From NCBI RefSeq assembly GCF_900102135.1, contig NZ_FMVJ01000018.1, forward strand, positions 1 to 64,000: 64,000 nucleotides of DNA, read 5' to 3'. A program made the translations under genes and the position numbers. This document shows positions 17,634 to 26,786 of this stretch, piece by piece. The stretch's first letter is position 1. Every line of letters begins with the position of its first letter. This DNA comes from Microvirga guangxiensis. GTDB lineage: Bacteria; Pseudomonadota; Alphaproteobacteria; Rhizobiales; Beijerinckiaceae. The notes under the pieces are model-generated. The model worked only from the letters and a program-made list of their open reading frames with translations, had not been told where the DNA came from and searched no databases.

Positions 17634-18433
17634 ACCCGATCATACGCTTTCAGAATGTCACCAAGCGCTTCGGTGCGCTGACCGTGCTCGACAACTTCAA
17701 TTTCGAGGTCCAGCGCGGCGAGAAGGTGACGCTCATCGGCCCCTCAGGCTCTGGCAAATCCACCGTGCTGCGCATCCTGATGACCCTGGAGCCTTTTCAG
17801 GACGGCCTCTTGGAAACCGACGGGATCAGCTACCACGAGCCCAACGGACGGGGACCGTTCAAGGCGAGCGAGAAGCATCTTCACAAGATCCGCTGCAATG
17901 TCGGCATGGTGTTCCAGAGCTTCAACTTGTTCCCGCACATGACCGTGCTGCGCAACGTCGTCGAGGCGCCGGTCGCGGTTCTCAAGATGAAGCGAGAGGA
18001 GGCGGAAAGTCGCGCCACCGAATTGCTCCGCATGGTCGGCCTTTCCGACAAGAAGGACCATTTTCCGAGCCAGCTCTCCGGCGGCCAGCAGCAGCGCGTT
18101 GCCATCGCCCGCGCTCTTGCCATGCGTCCGCGCGTGCTCCTGTTCGACGAGCCGACCTCAGCGCTCGATCCGCAGCTGGTCGGCGAAGTGCTCGGCGTGA
18201 TCCGTGATCTCGCGAGCGAGCACGATCTGACCATGCTTCTCGTCACACACGAGATGCGCTTTGCCCGGGAGGTCTCGGACCGGGTCTGCTTCTTCGACAA
18301 GGGGCGCATCGTCGAGCAGGGAGAACCGGAGCGCTTCTTCAGCAATCCACAACAGCCGCGGACTCGGGAGTTCCTGAGCTCTATTCTGGGTGAGCAGGAA
18401 CCGATACGAGAAAGTATCTCCTGCGCCCGGTGA
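17630..18433 (+). CDS. ehuA: ectoine/hydroxyectoine ABC transporter ATP-binding protein EhuA
   Basis: 267 aa ABC ATPase of the amino-acid importer class. Walker [10 protein letters not shown] (about 37-45), Q-loop (GMVFQSFNLFPHMTV), signature LSGGQQQR and Walker [13 protein letters not shown] are all intact, as is the switch histidine in LLVTHEMRFA. It energises EhuC/EhuD from the cytoplasmic face. In rhizobial ehuABCD the ATPase gene comes first, whereas here it is last, after the binding protein and permeases. Confidence 0.92.
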   Translation: MNPIIRFQNVTKRFGALTVLDNFNFEVQRGEKVTLIGPSGSGKSTVLRILMTLEPFQDGLLETDGISYHEPNGRGPFKASEKHLHKIRCNVGMVFQSFNLFPHMTVLRNVVEAPVAVLKMKREEAESRATELLRMVGLSDKKDHFPSQLSGGQQQRVAIARALAMRPRVLLFDEPTSALDPQLVGEVLGVIRDLASEHDLTMLLVTHEMRFAREVSDRVCFFDKGRIVEQGEPERFFSNPQQPRTREFLSSILGEQEPIRESISCAR

Positions 18434-18531
18434 AAACCGAGATAATCTCTGCCTGCGCGTCGAAGAACAGACACTATCTCGGCTCGCAGGACGATAGTCT
18501 CCCCTCCTGCATCTTCCCAGGAGGGCGACGC

Positions 18532-20043
18532 GTGAACGCAATGACAGAGACCAGTGCTCCCATACCGGTCAAGGGAGATATTCACCCGGGCTTAAGCCGC
18601 CTGCGGGATCCCCGCCTGCTCCGCGAAATGGCCTATATCGACGGGCGTTGGACGGCAGCTGAGGGCGATAGGCGCTTCGAGGTCAACGATCCAGCAACAG
18701 GCCTGACGGTCGCCCGTGTGTCGCACCTCGGCGCGGACGAGGCAGGCCAAGCTGTCGCCGCCGCCGCCCGCGCTCTCCCCGTATGGAAGGCCTTGCTGCC
18801 GCAGCAGCGCGCCGCCCGCCTGCGCGATTGGCATGCTCTCATTATGGAATCGCTGGACGACCTCGCTCTGATCATGACGATCGAGCAGGGAAAGCCTCTT
18901 GCCGAGTCGCAAGGCGAGATCGCTTATGCGCTCTCGTTCGTGGAATGGTACGCGGAAGAGGCCAAGCGCCTGAACGTGGAGAGCGTCTTGAGCCATCTGC
19001 CTGGCGCGGAGATGCTTGTACGCCGTGAGGCTCTAGGCGTGGCGGCTCTGCTCACGCCGTGGAACTTCCCCTCGGCCATGCTGACCCGCAAGGCCGCCGC
19101 CGCCCTAGCTGCGGGCTGCACGGTAGTAGCCCACCCGTCCTCCTACACGCCCCTCTCCGCGCTCGCGCTGGCGGAGCTCGCCGAACGGGCGGGCCTGCCG
19201 CGCGGCGTCTTCAATATAGTGACGGGCGATGCCGAGCCGATTGCTAACCGCTTCTGCGATGACGAGCGCGTGCGTGTCGTCAGCTTCACCGGCTCCACGG
19301 AGATTGGGCGCAAAATAGCTGCGCGCTGCGCATCCACCATGAAGCGCCTCGTGATGGAGCTGGGCGGCCATGCCCCGCTGATCGTGTTCGACGATGCCAG
19401 CCTCGACAAGGCGGTCGAGATTGCCCTTTCGGCGAAGTTCGCGACTTCCGGCCAGGACTGCCTTGCGGCCAACCGGATCTATGTTCAGCGCGGCATCTAC
19501 CAAGCGTTCTGCGAAGCCTTCGGCCGGCGTATCGTCAGACTGAAAGTCGGACCCGGACTTGAGGCCGGCACGGAGATCGGGCCGCTCATGCATGCCAATG
19601 CCGTATCAAAGGCCCAGGCGCAGGTGTCCGACGCCCTTGCTCATGGCGCCCGCCGGGTGACGGCGGACGATAGCGCCCTGGGGCCGCTCTTCGTGACGCC
19701 GACCCTGCTGACAGACGTGCCGGATGTCGCACTCATCATGCGCGAGGAAACCTTCGCACCGATTGCCGCCGTGACTCCGTTCGACACCGAGGATGAAGTG
19801 GTGGCGCGGGCGAACGCGACGGAGTATGGCCTTGTTGCCTATGTGGTCACCGAAAACGGGGCGCGCGCCCTGCGACTCGGTCGGGCTCTCGAATACGGAA
19901 TGTTGGCGATCAACCGCGTGAAAATCACCGGGGCCCCGATTCCATTCGGCGGCATGAAGCAATCAGGCCTCGGCCGTGAGGGATCGCGCCATGGCTTGGA
20001 GGCCTTCACCGACCTGAAATACCTTTGCATCGACGTACAATGA
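18532..20043 (+). CDS. doeC: aspartate-semialdehyde dehydrogenase of ectoine breakdown, DoeC
   Basis: 503 aa NAD(P)-dependent aldehyde dehydrogenase (succinate-semialdehyde/GabD-like group). The general-base glutamate is E276 in VMELGGHAP and the catalytic cysteine is C310 in SGQDCLAANR; the cofactor motif SFTGSTEIGRKI is also present. It oxidises L-aspartate beta-semialdehyde, the DoeD product, to aspartate. The GTG at 18532 is preferred because AGGAGGG lies 6 nt before it; an in-frame GTG at 18430 that overlaps the ehuA stop would add 34 unconserved residues, and an ATG at 18541 is also possible. Without the context it would be called succinate-semialdehyde dehydrogenase. Confidence 0.87.
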   Translation: MNAMTETSAPIPVKGDIHPGLSRLRDPRLLREMAYIDGRWTAAEGDRRFEVNDPATGLTVARVSHLGADEAGQAVAAAARALPVWKALLPQQRAARLRDWHALIMESLDDLALIMTIEQGKPLAESQGEIAYALSFVEWYAEEAKRLNVESVLSHLPGAEMLVRREALGVAALLTPWNFPSAMLTRKAAAALAAGCTVVAHPSSYTPLSALALAELAERAGLPRGVFNIVTGDAEPIANRFCDDERVRVVSFTGSTEIGRKIAARCASTMKRLVMELGGHAPLIVFDDASLDKAVEIALSAKFATSGQDCLAANRIYVQRGIYQAFCEAFGRRIVRLKVGPGLEAGTEIGPLMHANAVSKAQAQVSDALAHGARRVTADDSALGPLFVTPTLLTDVPDVALIMREETFAPIAAVTPFDTEDEVVARANATEYGLVAYVVTENGARALRLGRALEYGMLAINRVKITGAPIPFGGMKQSGLGREGSRHGLEAFTDLKYLCIDVQ

Positions 20044-20056
20044 TCCGGAGTCAGAC

Positions 20057-21448
20057 ATGTTGAACGAAGCAAACACCCTCGATAACGAACTCGACGCCTG
20101 GGACCGAGATCACTTCTTTCATCCGTCCACCCACATGGCCCAGCATGCGCGCGGGGAAACGCCCAACCGCATCATTACCAGTGCCGAGGGCGTCTACATT
20201 GTCGATCGTCACGGCAAGCGCAGCCTCGATGCTTTCGCAGGCCTCTATTGTGTGAACGTCGGCTATGGCCGCACCAAAATCACGGACGCCATCGCTGCAC
20301 AGGCTGCCGCACTGCCCTATTACCATGCCTATGTCGGCCACGGCTCCGAACCGTCAATTCGCCTCGCGAAGATGATCATCGATCGTGCGCCAAAAGGTAT
20401 GAGCCGAGTGTTCTTCGGTCTCTCCGGCTCGGATGCCAACGAGACCAACATCAAGCTCGTCTGGTACATGAACAATGTGCTCGGACGGCCTGAAAAGAAA
20501 AAGATTATCTCGCGCTGGCGCGGCTATCACGGCTCCGGCCTGATGAGCGGCAGCCTGACCGGCTTGGCCGCCTTCCACAACCTGTTCGACCTGCCGCGCG
20601 CGCCGATCCTGCACACAGAGGCCCCCTATTACTTCCGTCGCCCCGACCGCGCCATGAGCGAGGAGCAGTTCTCGCAATATTGCGCCGACAAGCTCGAGGA
20701 GATGATCCAAGCCGAACGCCCGGAGACCATTGCGGCCTTCATCGGCGAGCCGGTGCTCGGCACGGGCGGCATCGTGCCCCCTCCGAAGGGCTATTGGGAG
20801 AAGATCCAAGCCGTTCTCGAGAAGTACGATATCCTGCTTATCGCCGACGAGGTCATCACGGGCTTCGGACGCCTCGGCACCATGTTCGGCTCCGACCATT
20901 ACGGCATGAGGCCCGACCTCATCACCATCGCCAAGGGCCTGACCTCTGCCTATGCGCCGCTCTCCGGCGTGATCGTGTCGGAGAAGGTCTGGCGCGTGCT
21001 GGAGCAGGGTTCGGACACTCACGGTGCCATTGGCCATGGCTGGACCTATTCGTCTCATCCGCTCTGCGCCGCGGCGGGCGTGGCCAATCTCGAAGTGGTG
21101 GACGAACTCGATATCGTTAACAACGCCCGCGAAGTCGGCGCCTACTTCAACAAGGCGCTGAAGGATGCCGTCGGCACGAACCGCTTTGTCGGCGAGGTTC
21201 GCGGCGAGGGCCTGATGGCCGCTGTCGAGTTCGTACGCGACCGCGACGACCGCGTGTTTTTCGACGCATCCGAGAAGGTGGGTCCGCGTATCACGGCGGC
21301 CCTGCTTGAGCGGGGTGTCATCGGCCGTGCCATGCCGCAGGGCGACATCCTTGGCTTTGCTCCGCCGCTCTGCCTGACACGGGAAGAGGCAGATACGATC
21401 GTGTCAGCCGCCAAGGACGCCGTGGAGGCCGTGACCGCCACTCTCTGA
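20057..21448 (+). CDS. doeD: diaminobutyrate aminotransferase of ectoine breakdown, DoeD
   Basis: 463 aa class III (omega) aminotransferase. The PLP lysine is K293 in ITIAKGLTSAYAPLSG; upstream are the family motifs FFGLSGSDANETNIKL and LLIADEVITGFGRLG. The assigned reaction removes the 4-amino group from 2,4-diaminobutyrate to give aspartate semialdehyde for DoeC. It starts 13 bp after doeC. The general fold is shared with many omega-transaminases (GABA, putrescine), so the substrate call rests on the operon. Confidence 0.88.
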   Translation: MLNEANTLDNELDAWDRDHFFHPSTHMAQHARGETPNRIITSAEGVYIVDRHGKRSLDAFAGLYCVNVGYGRTKITDAIAAQAAALPYYHAYVGHGSEPSIRLAKMIIDRAPKGMSRVFFGLSGSDANETNIKLVWYMNNVLGRPEKKKIISRWRGYHGSGLMSGSLTGLAAFHNLFDLPRAPILHTEAPYYFRRPDRAMSEEQFSQYCADKLEEMIQAERPETIAAFIGEPVLGTGGIVPPPKGYWEKIQAVLEKYDILLIADEVITGFGRLGTMFGSDHYGMRPDLITIAKGLTSAYAPLSGVIVSEKVWRVLEQGSDTHGAIGHGWTYSSHPLCAAAGVANLEVVDELDIVNNAREVGAYFNKALKDAVGTNRFVGEVRGEGLMAAVEFVRDRDDRVFFDASEKVGPRITAALLERGVIGRAMPQGDILGFAPPLCLTREEADTIVSAAKDAVEAVTATL

Positions 21449-21467
21449 GGCATCGCCATATCGCTCG

Positions 21468-21494
21468 GCCCGACCCTGTATCGATGGGTCGGGC
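21468..21494 (+). terminator. hairpin after doeD, probable terminator
   Basis: GCCCGACCC (21468-21476) pairs perfectly with GGGTCGGGC (21486-21494), starting 20 bp after the doeD stop. A short T-stretch (ATTTTCCTTG) begins about 7 bp beyond the stem, so termination may be partial. It suggests the M20 peptidase gene is outside the main doe/ehu transcript or at reduced level. Confidence 0.5.
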
Positions 21495-21639
21495 GGATGC
21501 ATTTTCCTTGTCTGATTCCATAGAGTGGACAGCCGGTTTCGCTTTTGGGCGCGATGGGATAATTGACGCCGCCCCGCGACGGCATCACTGGATTCAGCAA
21601 GCTCTTGCATCCTAGGCTTACATTCAAAAGGATCTCGCA

Positions 21640-23019
21640 TTGACCACCGCAGCTCCAACCAACGATTGTTCAGCGGCCAATCCACTTTCAGAAGCAGAGC
21701 GGGAGCGTATCCTTTCCGCCGTCGACAAGGCCTTCGACGCCCAGGTCGGCTTTCTCTCGGATCTGGTCGGCTGCGCCTCGCTGCGAGGGCAGGAGGCCGA
21801 GGTCCAAGCACTCGTCGAGGCAGCGCTTCTGGAACGCGGCTACCGCGTCGAGCGCCAATCGCTCGATCCATCGCTCATCGGAAAGCATCCGGCTTTTTCC
21901 CCGGCGAACGTGAGTTATGAGAATTTCTGGAATGTGATCGGGATCCGCGAACCGGCGGCCACGCAGGGTCGATCCCTCATCCTGAACGCTCATGTCGATA
22001 TCGTACCCACGGGCGATCCGAAGCGTTGGCGATATCCCCCTTTTGAGCCGGCGCAGGACGGCGAGTGGCTCTATGGCCGCGGCGCGGGAGACATGAAGGC
22101 GGGTTTGTCGGCGGCGATCTTCGCACTCGATGCGATAAGGGCTGCAGGGCTTGAACTGACGGCCCCTATCCAGATCCACTCGGTGGTGGAGGAGGAGATC
22201 ACCGGGAATGGCGCCGCAATGGCGTTGGCCAGCGGCAAGATTGCCGATGCGGTGCTGATCCCGGAACCGACCGACGAAAAGCTCGTCCGCGCGAATTCCG
22301 GTGTTATCAAGTTCGGCGTCGCGATCGACGGCACTCCTGCGCACCCGCGCGAGGTCAGCGGGGGCGTGAGCGCGCTTGATGCAGCCATGCGGCTTATTGA
22401 GCTTTTGCGTCGGCTCGAGGCCCGCTGGAACGAGGAGCGGCCGACGAAGCCGTTCTTCGAAGACGTGGACAATCCCGCAGCCCTGACGATTGGAACAATC
22501 AATGGCGGCGAGTGGATCGCATCGGTTCCGTCATCCTGCCGATTCGAGGGCCGCATTGGCTTTTATCCCGGCGATGACCCGCATGAACGCGTGAAGGAGT
22601 TCGAGGCCTTTGTCGCGGCTGCGGCAGTGGGCGATCCCTTGCTGAAGCGCTGCCCGCCTCCGATTGTGGAATGGGTTGGCGTCGTGCATGCGGGCTACAC
22701 CCTTGCGCCCGGTTCGGATGCCGAGGCCGTCCTTGCCGAGGCTCACGCGGAGGTCAATGCACCCGGTACTGCGCCACTAACGGCATATGTCATGGCCTGC
22801 TACCTGGATGCCGCCGTCTATGCAGTCCACGCAGGAATACCATCGCTGGTCTATGGACCCATCGCCGAGAACATCCATGCCATCGACGAGCGGGTTTCCC
22901 TTCCTTCATTGCTCCGCGTGACCAAAGCAATCGCACTCTTCGCAGCGTCTTGGTGCGGCGTTCGCCCTCTTGAGACGACCGCTCTCACCTCTACCGGAGG
23001 GTTGGAGCTTGATCGCTAG
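21640..23019 (+). CDS. M20-family metallopeptidase/deacylase (ArgE/DapE-like)
   Basis: 459 aa from a TTG start at 21640, with AAAAGGA about 8 nt before it; no better ATG exists nearby. It is a di-zinc M20 amidohydrolase: H118 and D120 in NAHVDIVPTG, D151 in GRGAGDMKAG, and the EEE at 184-186 are the expected metal and catalytic residues. A dimerisation 'lid' domain follows (VAIDGTPAHP). M20 members hydrolyse N-acylated amino acids. Because it follows doeD, it may act on an acylated intermediate such as an N-acetyl-diaminobutyrate isomer, in parallel with DoeB; that is inference from position. A hairpin separates it from doeD, so it may also be independently expressed. Confidence 0.85.
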   Translation: MTTAAPTNDCSAANPLSEAERERILSAVDKAFDAQVGFLSDLVGCASLRGQEAEVQALVEAALLERGYRVERQSLDPSLIGKHPAFSPANVSYENFWNVIGIREPAATQGRSLILNAHVDIVPTGDPKRWRYPPFEPAQDGEWLYGRGAGDMKAGLSAAIFALDAIRAAGLELTAPIQIHSVVEEEITGNGAAMALASGKIADAVLIPEPTDEKLVRANSGVIKFGVAIDGTPAHPREVSGGVSALDAAMRLIELLRRLEARWNEERPTKPFFEDVDNPAALTIGTINGGEWIASVPSSCRFEGRIGFYPGDDPHERVKEFEAFVAAAAVGDPLLKRCPPPIVEWVGVVHAGYTLAPGSDAEAVLAEAHAEVNAPGTAPLTAYVMACYLDAAVYAVHAGIPSLVYGPIAENIHAIDERVSLPSLLRVTKAIALFAASWCGVRPLETTALTSTGGLELDR

Positions 23020-23515
23020 GCTGTAGGGCAAGACCATCGAAAACGTACCGTCACGGTCACTATTATGGAGCAGATGGAGTTTACCGCTCGTGAGAGAGCG
23101 AGACAGTGCGCAACAGCCCTACGTCGAGCTGGGTTGCCGGATCGACTATTCTTGCGGCGCTCTACGGGCCGTATTCATGTTCGCTGCGTCGCTGGTACAC
23201 TGTGACGGGTCTGACGATCCTGCCAGGTGTTTCGGTACATGAGGTGCAGCCCGAACTCTCGGAAGAGCGGGATGCGGCTTTTGCAAGGTTAGTGATATGA
23301 GAAGCGAAGTTCGGCCCAACTGACCGTATGTTGCCGTAACAACAAGAAAGGCCGTCCACACAGCCGGCCTTTCTTATGCAAGCACGAAACTTGACCCGGT
23401 TACCTTAGCTCGCAAACTAATTGGGAGCGACTCACATCTGAGGCTGCCCGGTTAGTTTAGGGGACCAGCATGTATAGAGCCAAGTCGCTCCATATTGATA
23501 GGTCGGTTGTGCGCT
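23020..23515. other. convergent intergenic region
   Basis: About 500 bp between two converging genes (M20 peptidase and chemoreceptor). Apart from the strong symmetrical hairpin at 23344-23375 I see no gene; the short plus-strand frame at 23106-23300 has no ribosome site or recognisable content. Confidence 0.6.
23344..23375. terminator. bidirectional intrinsic terminator
   Basis: AAGAAAGGCCG (23344-23354) and CGGCCTTTCTT (23365-23375) form a perfect 11-bp stem around a 10-nt loop. A-rich and T-rich stretches are built into the two arms, so it can work in both directions. This suits its place between convergent genes: the M20 peptidase on the plus strand and the chemoreceptor on the minus strand. 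Confidence 0.7.
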
Positions 23516-25201
23516 CTAGGCGGCCTTGACGCCTGAGAGGAAGCTGTTCAGCTCTAAGCTGAGCTCGTTGGAGTGGCGCGCCAGTTCCTGGGCAGCGCCC
23601 AGAACCTGGGTAGCGGCGGAGCCAGTTTCGCCTGCGCCCTGCTGCACATCCATGATGTTGCCGGTCACAGATTCCGTTCCGCGTGCTGCTTCCTGCACGT
23701 TACGGGCGATCTCGGCGGTGGCCGCGCCTTGCTCTTCCATCGCCGCTGCAATCGAAGTCGAGATCTGGCTCATCTCGGCGATCGTGTGGGCAATCTCCTG
23801 GATCGCGCTTACAGTCTGCTGGGTTGCCTGTTGCACACCGGCGATCTGCGCTCCGATCTCCTCTGTTGCCTTGGCGGTCTGCGAAGCCAATTCCTTCACC
23901 TCGGTGGCCACCACGGCAAAACCCCTACCGGCCTCACCCGCGCGGGCTGCCTCAATGGTAGCGTTAAGGGCGAGAAGGTTGGTCTGACCCGCAATGGTGT
24001 TGATCAACTGCACCACGTCGCCGATCTTGCCGGCCATAATAGCCAGCTCCTGCACCGTGGCGTCGGTCCGGTGGGCACCCTGAACAGCCCGATCAGCAAT
24101 CTGCGAGGACTGGCCCACTTGATTTGCGATCTCGCGGATCGAGATTGAGAGTTCTTCGGTGGCAGCCGCCACGGTTTGCACGTTGGCTGAGGTCTGCTGG
24201 GCGGCCGAAGACACGGTTGCCGATTGCTGGGTGGTCTGGTTGGCGACTGCGCTCATAGACTGGGCGGTCGCCTCCATTTCAGTTGCGGCCGAGGACAGGC
24301 CGTGTGTGAGCGCGGAAACCTTCGTCTCGAAGGAGCGGGTGAGTTCATCAAGCATCTGTGCGCGACGCATCTTGGCCTCAGCCTCATGGGCTGCAGCTTC
24401 ATCAGTTTCTTTCTTAGCTATCAAAGCGTCCTTAAAGATCGCCATCGCAGCCGCCATCGAGCCGACCTCATCCCGGCGACCGACACCTGGAATGACAATA
24501 TGCAGATGATTTGACGCAAGGCTGTTCATCGCCTCAGTCATCAGCCTGATGGGATGAGCAATTGTCTGACTCAAGGAGAAGCCCGCCGCAATTGCGAGAC
24601 CAATGAGTACGCCCATCCCAATTAGTGCTGTCATCATTGAGGACGAATGAGCCTGCTGCGACTCCTCTGCGCGCTGGCTGAGGAGAGTGCGTTCCGCCTG
24701 ATCAATTTCTTTTGCTTTCTGACGGATGCCATCCATGGCAGCCTTGCCGGCACCACTTGCCTCCAGAGCCCGGGCTTGCTCGCGGGTGTCCGCGCTCGCC
24801 ATCAAGGCAATCTCCTTCTCGGCTACGTCGGTGCGCCAAGCCAGTGCAAAACGATCGAGTTCTGCGAGGCGTGCTTGTTGCTGCGGATTATCGGCGGTCA
24901 ACGCCTTAACCTCGTTGAATGCACGGTTGTAGCTCTCGACACCGTTCATGTAGGGGTCAAGGAATTTCGGATCGGCTGCAATCAGGTAGCCGCGGATACC
25001 AGTTTCCTGATCGACCATGGCAGCGGTAATCCCGTTCAGCTTCTCAAGCACCTGATAGGTATGGCTCGTCCACCTTTCAGCATCGCGAATGACATTCAGA
25101 TTTTGGTAGTTCAACAAAGTCGTCGCAGCCGATATCAAGGTAATCAGTAAAAACGCGCCTAACAATTTTTTGCCAATGGATATGTTGTTCAACATGTTCA
25201 T
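23516..25201 (-). CDS. methyl-accepting chemotaxis protein with CHASE3-like sensor
   Basis: 561 aa. The start at 25201 ([19 protein letters not shown]) is taken because the first membrane helix (about 10-30) begins right after it; a longer ORF to 25348 adds unlike sequence. The periplasmic region at about 35-185 has the CHASE3-type motif [21 protein letters not shown] second helix near 190-210 leads to a HAMP domain (about 212-265) and the MA signalling domain, whose hairpin tip reads [20 protein letters not shown] and [14 protein letters not shown]. It is an inner-membrane chemoreceptor that signals to CheA. No C-terminal CheR/B-tethering pentapeptide is present (it ends FLSGVKAA). It stands alone and the ligand is unknown. 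Confidence 0.94.
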   Translation of the reverse strand: MNMLNNISIGKKLLGAFLLITLISAATTLLNYQNLNVIRDAERWTSHTYQVLEKLNGITAAMVDQETGIRGYLIAADPKFLDPYMNGVESYNRAFNEVKALTADNPQQQARLAELDRFALAWRTDVAEKEIALMASADTREQARALEASGAGKAAMDGIRQKAKEIDQAERTLLSQRAEESQQAHSSSMMTALIGMGVLIGLAIAAGFSLSQTIAHPIRLMTEAMNSLASNHLHIVIPGVGRRDEVGSMAAAMAIFKDALIAKKETDEAAAHEAEAKMRRAQMLDELTRSFETKVSALTHGLSSAATEMEATAQSMSAVANQTTQQSATVSSAAQQTSANVQTVAAATEELSISIREIANQVGQSSQIADRAVQGAHRTDATVQELAIMAGKIGDVVQLINTIAGQTNLLALNATIEAARAGEAGRGFAVVATEVKELASQTAKATEEIGAQIAGVQQATQQTVSAIQEIAHTIAEMSQISTSIAAAMEEQGAATAEIARNVQEAARGTESVTGNIMDVQQGAGETGSAATQVLGAAQELARHSNELSLELNSFLSGVKAA

Positions 25202-25766
25202 GATTATTGTGCCTGGTAATGATTCTAGTTTCGGCCGCATATCACTCCAGGCTGGTCTGGCGCTTTCTGATAAAAATCTTATGATCAGGAAATTCGGCCG
25301 GAGAGATGAATGGATAGCGCGCGCGGCAATCGAAGTCTTTGAGGGCAATTCCCAGAAACGGACCTATTCCTGCAAATGTCCGTTGTTCGTTTCTGGTGTG
25401 GACGCTTTGCCTTAGTTTCGAGCAGCGCCAGGATTTGTCATTCGCGACCATCCGGATCTGCTGCACATTGTCAGGCGAAGGCATGGCCGAATTAAAAAGC
25501 CCGAACTTCGGGCAAATGGACCGGACACATTCACATTTCTGCCTCGTGCACGCCGGGCCAAGGCTGATCGGGTACAGGTTATGCGCCTGTATCGTCAGGC
25601 GAGCACAGTAACAAACCGGGCTGGAGTACAATAATTTTGGAACGGCATCATCGGGGATGGCGCTGACGTCCAGCGCTTCGAATTCCGCATCCAATGTTCG
25701 TTGAGGTAAACCTGATATGGCGATCGAAATAAAATTGGCGAGAGGCACGGGGGCATTGCAGCCAGA
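25202..25766. other. intergenic region upstream of the chemoreceptor
   Basis: About 560 bp that must hold the chemoreceptor promoter (minus strand) and that of the gene at 25767. A 168-codon minus-strand frame (25242-25748) overlaps both the chemoreceptor leader and other frames. Its C-terminal part (VANDKSWRCSKLRQSV ... [11 protein letters not shown]) vaguely recalls a PilZ domain, but I cannot support it as a gene. Confidence 0.5.
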
Positions 25767-26414
25767 ATGGCCACTATAATGCTCATCGGAGCAACAGGCT
25801 TAGTCGGCGGGGCTGTCCTGCAGCAAGCGCAGGATGATGCCCGCGTGACCCGGATCGTTGCTCTGACCCGTCGCAAGCTCCCCCCGCACCCGAAACTTGA
25901 AAACCCACTCGTCGATTTCCAGAATTTGCCCGCCGATGCCGAATGGTGGTCGGTCGATGGCGTGATCTGCGCCCTTGGCACTACGATCCGCAAGGCAGGC
26001 TCGCAGGAGGCGTTCCGCCGAGTTGATTTTGACTATCCGCTGGCCGTGGCGCGCCTTACCCGGCAGCATGGCGCTCATGCTTTCGCGCTGAACTCCGCAA
26101 CGGGTGCTGATCGCAGCTCTTATTTCTTCTACGACCGGATCAAAGGTGAGGTGGAAGAGGCAATCCGTGGTGTCGGATTTCCGTCCCTGACCATCGTTCG
26201 CCCAGCCCTAATCGGTGGCGACCGGGAGGAGTTCCGTCCCGCAGAGTTCGTGGCCATGCGACTCCTGCGGCTCGCCGAACCATTCCTCCCGTGGCGCTAC
26301 CGGGTCGTGCCGCATGGGTGCATCGCGAGGGCGCTGCTGGAGGCGGCTGTCACTGCTCGAAGCGAGGAGCATATCATCGAGTCCGAAACCCTGCTCAGAA
26401 ACGCTGTTAAATAG
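25767..26414 (+). CDS. NAD(P)-binding atypical SDR (HTATIP2/YwnB-like)
   Basis: 215 aa. It starts straight into a nucleotide-binding motif (MATIMLIGATGLVGGAVLQQ) and continues with DGVICALGTTIRKAGS, ALNSATGADRSSYFFY and TIVRPALIGGDREEF, the pattern of atypical short-chain dehydrogenases of the NAD(P)H-binding/HTATIP2 group. The Y-x3-K pair could be YDRIK at about residues 119-123. The function is probably a reductase or a redox-sensing NmrA-like protein; the substrate is unknown. It is monocistronic, with a perfect intrinsic terminator about 110 bp downstream. Confidence 0.82.
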   Translation: MATIMLIGATGLVGGAVLQQAQDDARVTRIVALTRRKLPPHPKLENPLVDFQNLPADAEWWSVDGVICALGTTIRKAGSQEAFRRVDFDYPLAVARLTRQHGAHAFALNSATGADRSSYFFYDRIKGEVEEAIRGVGFPSLTIVRPALIGGDREEFRPAEFVAMRLLRLAEPFLPWRYRVVPHGCIARALLEAAVTARSEEHIIESETLLRNAVK

Positions 26415-26786
26415 CCGAAACCTTTCCTGCATAATCCGCCACCACGTTTAACCTGGGTCATGGTCTGGCCGCCCTGGATGAGGTAGCCTTAAGATACTTC
26501 AGGGCTCTTCTTCCCTCTGGAACCTTCTTCCTCTCCGGGACTACCGGAGAGGAAGCTTTTTAGATATCGTGAGCTGCGTCGGCTCGGCACTTCAGCTTCA
26601 CCGGGATCACCAGGTAGTGGACGCCGTTCGCTTTCGATGTCTGGAACTCGCCGGCCCAGACGTTGGTCTGGTGGACGGCAGGAGCCGCAGTTCTTCTCGT
26701 TCGCTCTAGCGTGACGCATCCGACCTGAGCACCTCAGCGATCCTCACTGGGTGCAAACGTGACCATAGGTTGGCTCGGGATGCCCA
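26415..26786. other. intergenic region with terminator
   Basis: About 370 bp between the NAD(P)-binding gene and the convergent LysR gene. It contains the terminator at 26527-26561. On the minus strand at about 26570-26700 a stretch reads VWAGEFQTSKANGVHYLV, ending KCRADAAHDI and a stop. It looks like a genuine protein tail but has no start and no recognised family, so it is left uncalled. Confidence 0.5.
26527..26561 (+). terminator. Rho-independent terminator
   Basis: CTTCCTCTCCGG (26527-26538) and CCGGAGAGGAAG (26544-26555) form a perfect 12-bp stem with a 5-nt loop, followed by C and five Ts (26557-26561). It is oriented for the plus strand, so it should end the transcript of the gene at 25767. 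Confidence 0.85.

Noticed and set aside
25242-25748. 168-codon minus-strand frame upstream of the chemoreceptor, faint PilZ-like tail
   Set aside because: Overlaps other frames and the chemoreceptor leader, has no ribosome site, and the PilZ RxxxR and D/NxSxxG motifs are not visible.
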